Below, one piece after another: positions 9,496 to 12,181 of a stretch of DNA of 12,181 bases (position 1 is its first letter; each line of letters starts with the position of its first letter). This stretch comes from Pseudomonadota bacterium (GTDB lineage Bacteria > Pseudomonadota > Gammaproteobacteria > Burkholderiales > Burkholderiaceae), in the NCBI GenBank assembly GCA_021778935.1, contig JAJYBQ010000049.1, positions 1 to 12,181 on the forward strand. The letters are read 5' to 3'. A program made the translations under genes and the position numbers. The notes under the pieces are model-generated. The model searched no databases, was not told where the DNA came from, and saw only the letters and a list, made by a program, of their open reading frames with translations.

Positions 9496-10941
9496 TCAGG
9501 CGATTGGTGCCTCGGTCTGTTTCAGATGATCCGCCAGCCGCAGGGAGAACTGGACGATGGGCAGCGTCGGATTGCCGAACCCCGAGGTGGTGTAGATCGA
9601 CGAGCCGGCGATGTAGAGATTCTCCGAGCCGAACACCTTGCAATCGCGATCGACCACTCCATAGCGCGGGGACTCGGACATCCGCGTGCCGCCCATGTGG
9701 TGATTCCCGGCCAGCTCGCCCTGGGCAGGGAATTTGGCCCCGTCGATCACCCACTCCCGCAACTGGATCCGCCCCAGGTCGTGGCGCAGCATCCAGTCGT
9801 TGAATACGCGCAAGGTCTCGGTGAGGGTGCGGCGGTCGATCTCCTGCTTCTTCCAGTGCAGGTCGACTCGCGGGATGCCGAAATGGTCGTGCGCGCGCCC
9901 CAGCTCGACGGCGTTGGAAATCGTCGGCGCCTGCTCCCAGGCCGCCCGGAAGCGGACGCCACAAACCAGATTCTTCTCCGCCAGCGCGGCGACCTTCTTG
10001 CCGAGCCTGGGGGCGGCGCAGCTCAGCTCCTTCATCATCTCGTCGGTCCCCCCTTCGGGCTGCAGATCCAGCCGCAAGCCGCAGCCGAGGATGCGCAGCC
10101 GGATCTGCTCGCGATCGCTCAAGTGGTAGAACCGCAGCTTCCCGGTATGGAAACCGACGATCGCCTTGCCCAGGGTGAAGTGCGGATGCTCCATCCAGTA
10201 CTTGCCGATCGGCGCGTCGGTATCGAAGAAGCGGTCGCCGTGCCGCTGCGCGAACCACAGCAGGAATCGCGAATTCTCGATTCCGCCCATGGCGAACACG
10301 AACCGCCGGGCGCGAATCGTCATTTCCTTGCCGGTGTAGCTGCGGAACCGGGCCGAGGTGATGCGGCCGCCGCCATGGTCACGATCGCCGGCGATGTCGA
10401 TCAGGTTGGCATCGAGGAACAGCGTCGCGTGCCGGGATTCCGTCAACTCCTTCTCGTACTTGCCACGGAAACGGACCGGCGGCGAAAACTGGAACTGGAA
10501 CGGCCGGACGATCTCCCCTCGCGGCCCCGGATCGTCGAAATCGTTGCGGACTTCGAGGATGTCGCAGGCCTTCGCGAGGTACGGATGCAAATCCCGGCAT
10601 TCGATCGGCCACTTGTACTCCGGACCGAGATAGCCGCGCCGAAAATCGAGTTCCGTGAACGGCCGACACCAGCCGCCCCAATGATTGGTGCTGCCACCCA
10701 GGAAGCGGAGCCGTGAGCCGTCGAGCGTCAGATACGGGTCGCCGATGACCTTGCCTTTGTAGCAATCCTGGGATGCCGCGGAAAAGTGGTCGCTTCCGCC
10801 TTCGCAGAGCGCGATGCGGTAGCCGTGCCGCGTGAGTGCGTTGGTCAGGGTGATACCCGCCGCCCCGGCGCCGACGATGCAAACGTCGAACTCCCCGGCC
10901 GCCGCGTCGCCGGCCGCAGTGGCATTCAGATTGTGCAACAT
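9496..10941 (-). CDS. GMC-family FAD-dependent oxidoreductase (substrate unknown)
   Basis: A 481-aa flavoprotein of the glucose-methanol-choline type, oxidising an alcohol or sugar that cannot be named from sequence. Visible: Rossmann FAD motif FDVCIVGAGAAGITLTNAL (18-36), RFLGGSTNHWGG (79-90, typical of GMC enzymes where FAD is held), FAMGGIENSR (216-225), NHHMGGTRMS with the probable catalytic histidine at 414 or 415, and the C-terminal YIAGSSIYTTSGFGNPTLP with N457. The ATG at 10941 has GAGGA 6 bases upstream; the longer frame from 11169 lacks homology and crosses another ORF. It has no signal peptide. Its start overlaps by one base the stop of a 48-codon Tat-signal ORF. No cytochrome gene is adjacent. 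It interrupts the tgt-yajC order and runs opposite to both. Confidence 0.9.
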   Translation of the reverse strand: MLHNLNATAAGDAAAGEFDVCIVGAGAAGITLTNALTRHGYRIALCEGGSDHFSAASQDCYKGKVIGDPYLTLDGSRLRFLGGSTNHWGGWCRPFTELDFRRGYLGPEYKWPIECRDLHPYLAKACDILEVRNDFDDPGPRGEIVRPFQFQFSPPVRFRGKYEKELTESRHATLFLDANLIDIAGDRDHGGGRITSARFRSYTGKEMTIRARRFVFAMGGIENSRFLLWFAQRHGDRFFDTDAPIGKYWMEHPHFTLGKAIVGFHTGKLRFYHLSDREQIRLRILGCGLRLDLQPEGGTDEMMKELSCAAPRLGKKVAALAEKNLVCGVRFRAAWEQAPTISNAVELGRAHDHFGIPRVDLHWKKQEIDRRTLTETLRVFNDWMLRHDLGRIQLREWVIDGAKFPAQGELAGNHHMGGTRMSESPRYGVVDRDCKVFGSENLYIAGSSIYTTSGFGNPTLPIVQFSLRLADHLKQTEAPIA

Positions 10942-11087
10942 CAAAGATCCTCTTCCTTGAGGATCCAGCCGTCGACGATGCGGATCGTTCCCCCCTTGCC
11001 GGCTTTCGCCGCCGGTGGGCGACGGAAACCCGCAGCAAGGGCGAACAGGGCAGAAAACAGCGTGCTCAGAAAGTATCTGCGGCGCAT
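10941..11087 (-). CDS. 48-aa Tat-signal micro-protein coupled to GMC oxidoreductase
   Basis: Short ORF of 48 codons. It begins MRRRYFLSTLFSALFALAAG: RR-Y-FL fits the twin-arginine consensus RRxFL and is followed by a hydrophobic core. After a basic, Pro/Ala linker (FRRPPAAKAGKGG) comes TIRIVDGWILKEEDL and the stop. A signal-peptidase-like AKA at about 28-30 would leave a mature peptide of only 18 residues. The TGA overlaps the oxidoreductase ATG as TGATG. By analogy with gluconate or sugar dehydrogenases, whose small subunit carries the Tat signal for a signal-less GMC subunit, it may escort the enzyme out; that is inference, since those small subunits are far longer. The Shine-Dalgarno is weak. 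I do not recognise a named family. It could be a spurious ORF, but coupling plus the Tat motif argue against that. Confidence 0.65.
   Translation of the reverse strand: MRRRYFLSTLFSALFALAAGFRRPPAAKAGKGGTIRIVDGWILKEEDL
10948..10952 (-). promoter_or_regulatory. Ribosome binding site deciding the oxidoreductase start
   Basis: GAGGA reading leftward, 6 bases before the ATG at 10941. It lies within the last codons of the upstream 48-codon ORF, whose TGA shares one base with the ATG, so ribosomes finishing the short ORF can restart here. Confidence 0.75.
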
Positions 11088-11216
11088 GGCAGGTCCGGAT
11101 GCAGGGTGTCGTCGGCAACGGCGAAAAGCGGGGGGAGTCTACGTGGGAGAACGCGGGATTGCGGGCCAATTTGTTTCAAAACGTGTACCGGCGCAAAACC
11201 GTGCCCGGCGGTTCCC

Positions 11217-11234
11217 GCACGGGGGAGAGAGGGA
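11217..11234. repeat. REP half-element upstream of yajC
   Basis: cgcacgggggagagaggg resembles the right arm of the REP elements (compare cgcacgcgggagagaggg in copy D). The left arm is missing, although GTTCCC (11211-11216) and GGGAAC (11231-11236) form a different 6-base inverted repeat around it. It ends 5 bases before the yajC -10 box. Confidence 0.55.
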
Positions 11235-11239
11235 ACCCC

Positions 11240-11245
11240 TATAAT
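11240..11245 (+). promoter_or_regulatory. Consensus -10 box, probable yajC-secD promoter
   Basis: A perfect TATAAT lies 35 bases before the yajC ATG, giving an expected transcript start near 11252 and a leader of about 30 bases. The sequence at the usual -35 distance (around 11216-11222) is part of the REP half-element and does not resemble TTGACA. The box is strong by itself; the missing -35 suggests a weak or activator-assisted promoter. The more AT-rich stretch at 11167-11200 in the same divergent gap may hold the promoter for the oxidoreductase unit, but I see no convincing -35/-10 pair there. Confidence 0.55.
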
Positions 11246-11280
11246 CGTCCGCTTTGCCGATCCGCCCGACGGAGCCCGTC

Positions 11281-11628
11281 ATGCTGCCATTCATCACCGA
11301 CGCCTACGCCCAGACCGCCGCCCCGGCCGCGCAACAGCCGAGCTGGATGCCGATGATCGTCCTGACGGCGATGATGCTGGTCATGTACGCCCTGCTGATC
11401 CGGCCTCAGGCGAAAAAGCAGCGCGAGCAGAAAGCCATGAATGAGGCGCTGGCCAAAGGCGACGAGGTGGTCACCTCGGGCGGGCTGATCGGCCGCATCA
11501 CGGAACTCACCCCGCAGTACATGACCTTGCAGGTGGGGTCGGCCGGCGACAAGCCGGTCACGATTACCGTGCTGCGCAGCTCCGTGCAAACGCTCCTGCC
11601 CAAGGGAACGATGAAATCCCTTGGTTAG
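11281..11628 (+). CDS. yajC: Preprotein translocase subunit YajC
   Basis: A small inner-membrane protein that associates with SecD-SecF in the Sec translocon. The product is 115 aa, close to the usual 110. The short N-terminus MLPFITDAYAQTAAPAAQQP is followed by one membrane segment at about 24-40 (PMIVLTAMMLVMYALLI), then the family hallmark RPQAKKQREQ (41-50) and a cytoplasmic domain with DEVVTSGGLIGRI (61-73) and the ending VQTLLPKGTMKSLG. The ATG at 11281 has CGGAG 6 bases upstream. A TTG 27 bases earlier is in frame, but it lies at the predicted transcript start and is rejected. It lies 138 bases before secD on the same strand. Confidence 0.95.
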   Translation: MLPFITDAYAQTAAPAAQQPSWMPMIVLTAMMLVMYALLIRPQAKKQREQKAMNEALAKGDEVVTSGGLIGRITELTPQYMTLQVGSAGDKPVTITVLRSSVQTLLPKGTMKSLG

Positions 11629-11632
11629 CACG

Positions 11633-11746
11633 GTGCCCGCGCTGGATATCGTGGCTTCGACGGCAATGCCCCTTGCGACAGAAACCCGGGAGGATCGGCC
11701 GGGGAGGGAGTCTACGCCCCCCTTCACGCATCCTCCGCGGCCCTGA
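11633..11746 (+). other. Short open frame between yajC and secD (leader-peptide candidate)
   Basis: A GTG at 11633 opens 37 codons ending at TGA 11744-11746, 20 bases before secD; an internal ATG at 11666 would give 26 codons. The translation ends in a proline-rich TPPFTHPPRP followed by the stop. No Shine-Dalgarno is visible and the N-terminal half is only mildly hydrophobic. It is listed because secretion-monitoring arrest peptides are known upstream of secDF in other bacteria. In GC-rich DNA such a frame arises easily by chance, so I do not call it a gene. Confidence 0.15.
11689..11736 (+). promoter_or_regulatory. Stem-loop in the yajC-secD spacer
   Basis: GGAGGAT (11689-11695) and ATCCTCC (11730-11736) are perfect 7-base inverted arms around a 34-base loop that contains further G-rich and C-rich blocks. 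The structure sits about 30 bases before the secD ATG. No T-run follows, so it is more likely an attenuating or RNA-stability element than a terminator; it could also be chance. Confidence 0.35.
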
Positions 11747-11766
11747 CAACCGCCCCCCCGGCAACC

Positions 11767-12181
11767 ATGAACCGCTACCCGCTCTGGAAGTATCTGATCA
11801 TCGCCGTCGCACTCGCGTTCGGGGTGCTCTACACGGTCCCCAACTTCTTCGGGGACGCGCCGGCAGTGCAGATCGCCTCGGTCAAGGCCACGGTCCATGC
11901 CGATACCACCCTGCTCGGCACGGTGGAACAAATCCTGGCGCAGGACAAGCTCGCGCAGCAAGGCATCACGCTCGACATCCTCGGTCAGAACCCGACGATC
12001 CGCGTGCGCTTCGCCGACACCGACACCCAGAGCCGCGCCCGCGAACTGCTTGACAAGGCGCTCAATCCCGACCCCAACGACCCGACCTATGTCGTCGCGC
12101 CCAACCTGATTCCGCGCACGCCGGGATGGCTGCAGCGCATCCATGCGCTGCCGATGTACCTGGGCCTCGACCTGCGGGGCG
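11767..12181 (+). CDS. secD: Protein translocase subunit SecD, 5' part (runs off window)
   Basis: SecD with SecF uses the proton gradient to pull exported proteins into the periplasm; it is an RND-type inner-membrane protein. The 138 visible codons begin MNRYPLWKYLIIAVALAFGV, with the first membrane segment at about 9-27 and the family-typical YTVPNFFGDAPAVQI. The periplasmic P1 region follows and reaches the conserved LPMYLGLDLRG, the D1-like motif after the first periplasmic segment. The ATG at 11767 gives the expected MNRYPLWK N-terminus; the 20 bases before it are C-rich with no clear Shine-Dalgarno. It follows yajC as in most proteobacteria; secF is expected beyond the right edge. Confidence 0.95.
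   Translation, partial: MNRYPLWKYLIIAVALAFGVLYTVPNFFGDAPAVQIASVKATVHADTTLLGTVEQILAQDKLAQQGITLDILGQNPTIRVRFADTDTQSRARELLDKALNPDPNDPTYVVAPNLIPRTPGWLQRIHALPMYLGLDLRG

Noticed and set aside
10942..11169. 76-residue N-terminal extension of the GMC oxidoreductase
   Set aside because: No homology or signal is evident, the ATG at 10941 has a strong ribosome site, and a better ORF with a Tat motif occupies this stretch in another frame.
11254..11280. TTG start giving a 124-aa YajC
   Set aside because: It coincides with the predicted transcription start and lacks a ribosome site; the ATG at 11281 gives the normal length.
11133..11716. 11-base exact repeat gggagtctacg at 11133-11143 and 11706-11716, upstream of yajC and of secD
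   Set aside because: In 12 kb several 11-base matches are expected by chance; no palindrome or further similarity supports a shared operator.

Overview
The window is GC-rich, densely coded DNA from what looks like a betaproteobacterium. The evidence is a class I phaC-phaA-phaB-phaR cluster whose proteins closely resemble the Cupriavidus/Burkholderia type, the rluD-pgeF-phaC gene order beside bamD, and many REP-like palindromes (CCCTCACCCC...CCCTCTCCC / GGGAGAGGGG) of a kind common in that group. I cannot fix the genus. Apart from one GMC oxidoreductase unit and the REP elements, this is conserved chromosomal backbone.

Layout. (1) 1-6290, minus strand, read right to left: rluD (23S rRNA pseudouridine synthase), pgeF (laccase-domain peptidoglycan editing factor), phaC (PHA synthase), phaA (beta-ketothiolase), phaB (acetoacetyl-CoA reductase) and phaR (PHA regulator, cut by the window edge). 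pgeF/phaC and phaC/phaA overlap by 4 bases, so these genes are probably translationally coupled. PhaA condenses two acetyl-CoA, PhaB reduces acetoacetyl-CoA to (R)-3-hydroxybutyryl-CoA, PhaC polymerises it, and PhaR senses polymer and controls granule genes. (2) 6329-9356, plus strand, divergent from rluD: bamD (outer-membrane assembly lipoprotein), queA and tgt (queuosine tRNA modification), joined by 4-base ATGA and GTGA overlaps. (3) 9357-9495: a REP-rich gap between convergent genes. (4) 9496-11087, minus strand: a GMC-family FAD oxidoreductase preceded by a 48-codon ORF with a Tat-like signal. (5) 11281-12181, plus strand: yajC and the start of secD (Sec translocase accessory proteins). 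queA-tgt-yajC-secD is a common proteobacterial order, so unit 4 looks like an insertion into it.

Most noteworthy: a 48-aa Tat-signal micro-protein coupled to the GMC oxidoreductase; three perfect copies plus a partial copy of a 36-bp REP-derived repeat translated in frame as the RluD C-terminus; a second REP element translated in the RluD N-terminus; and a short proline-rich ORF just upstream of secD. I saw no CRISPR array, rRNA, tRNA, transposase or phage gene, and no clearly undescribed multi-gene system.
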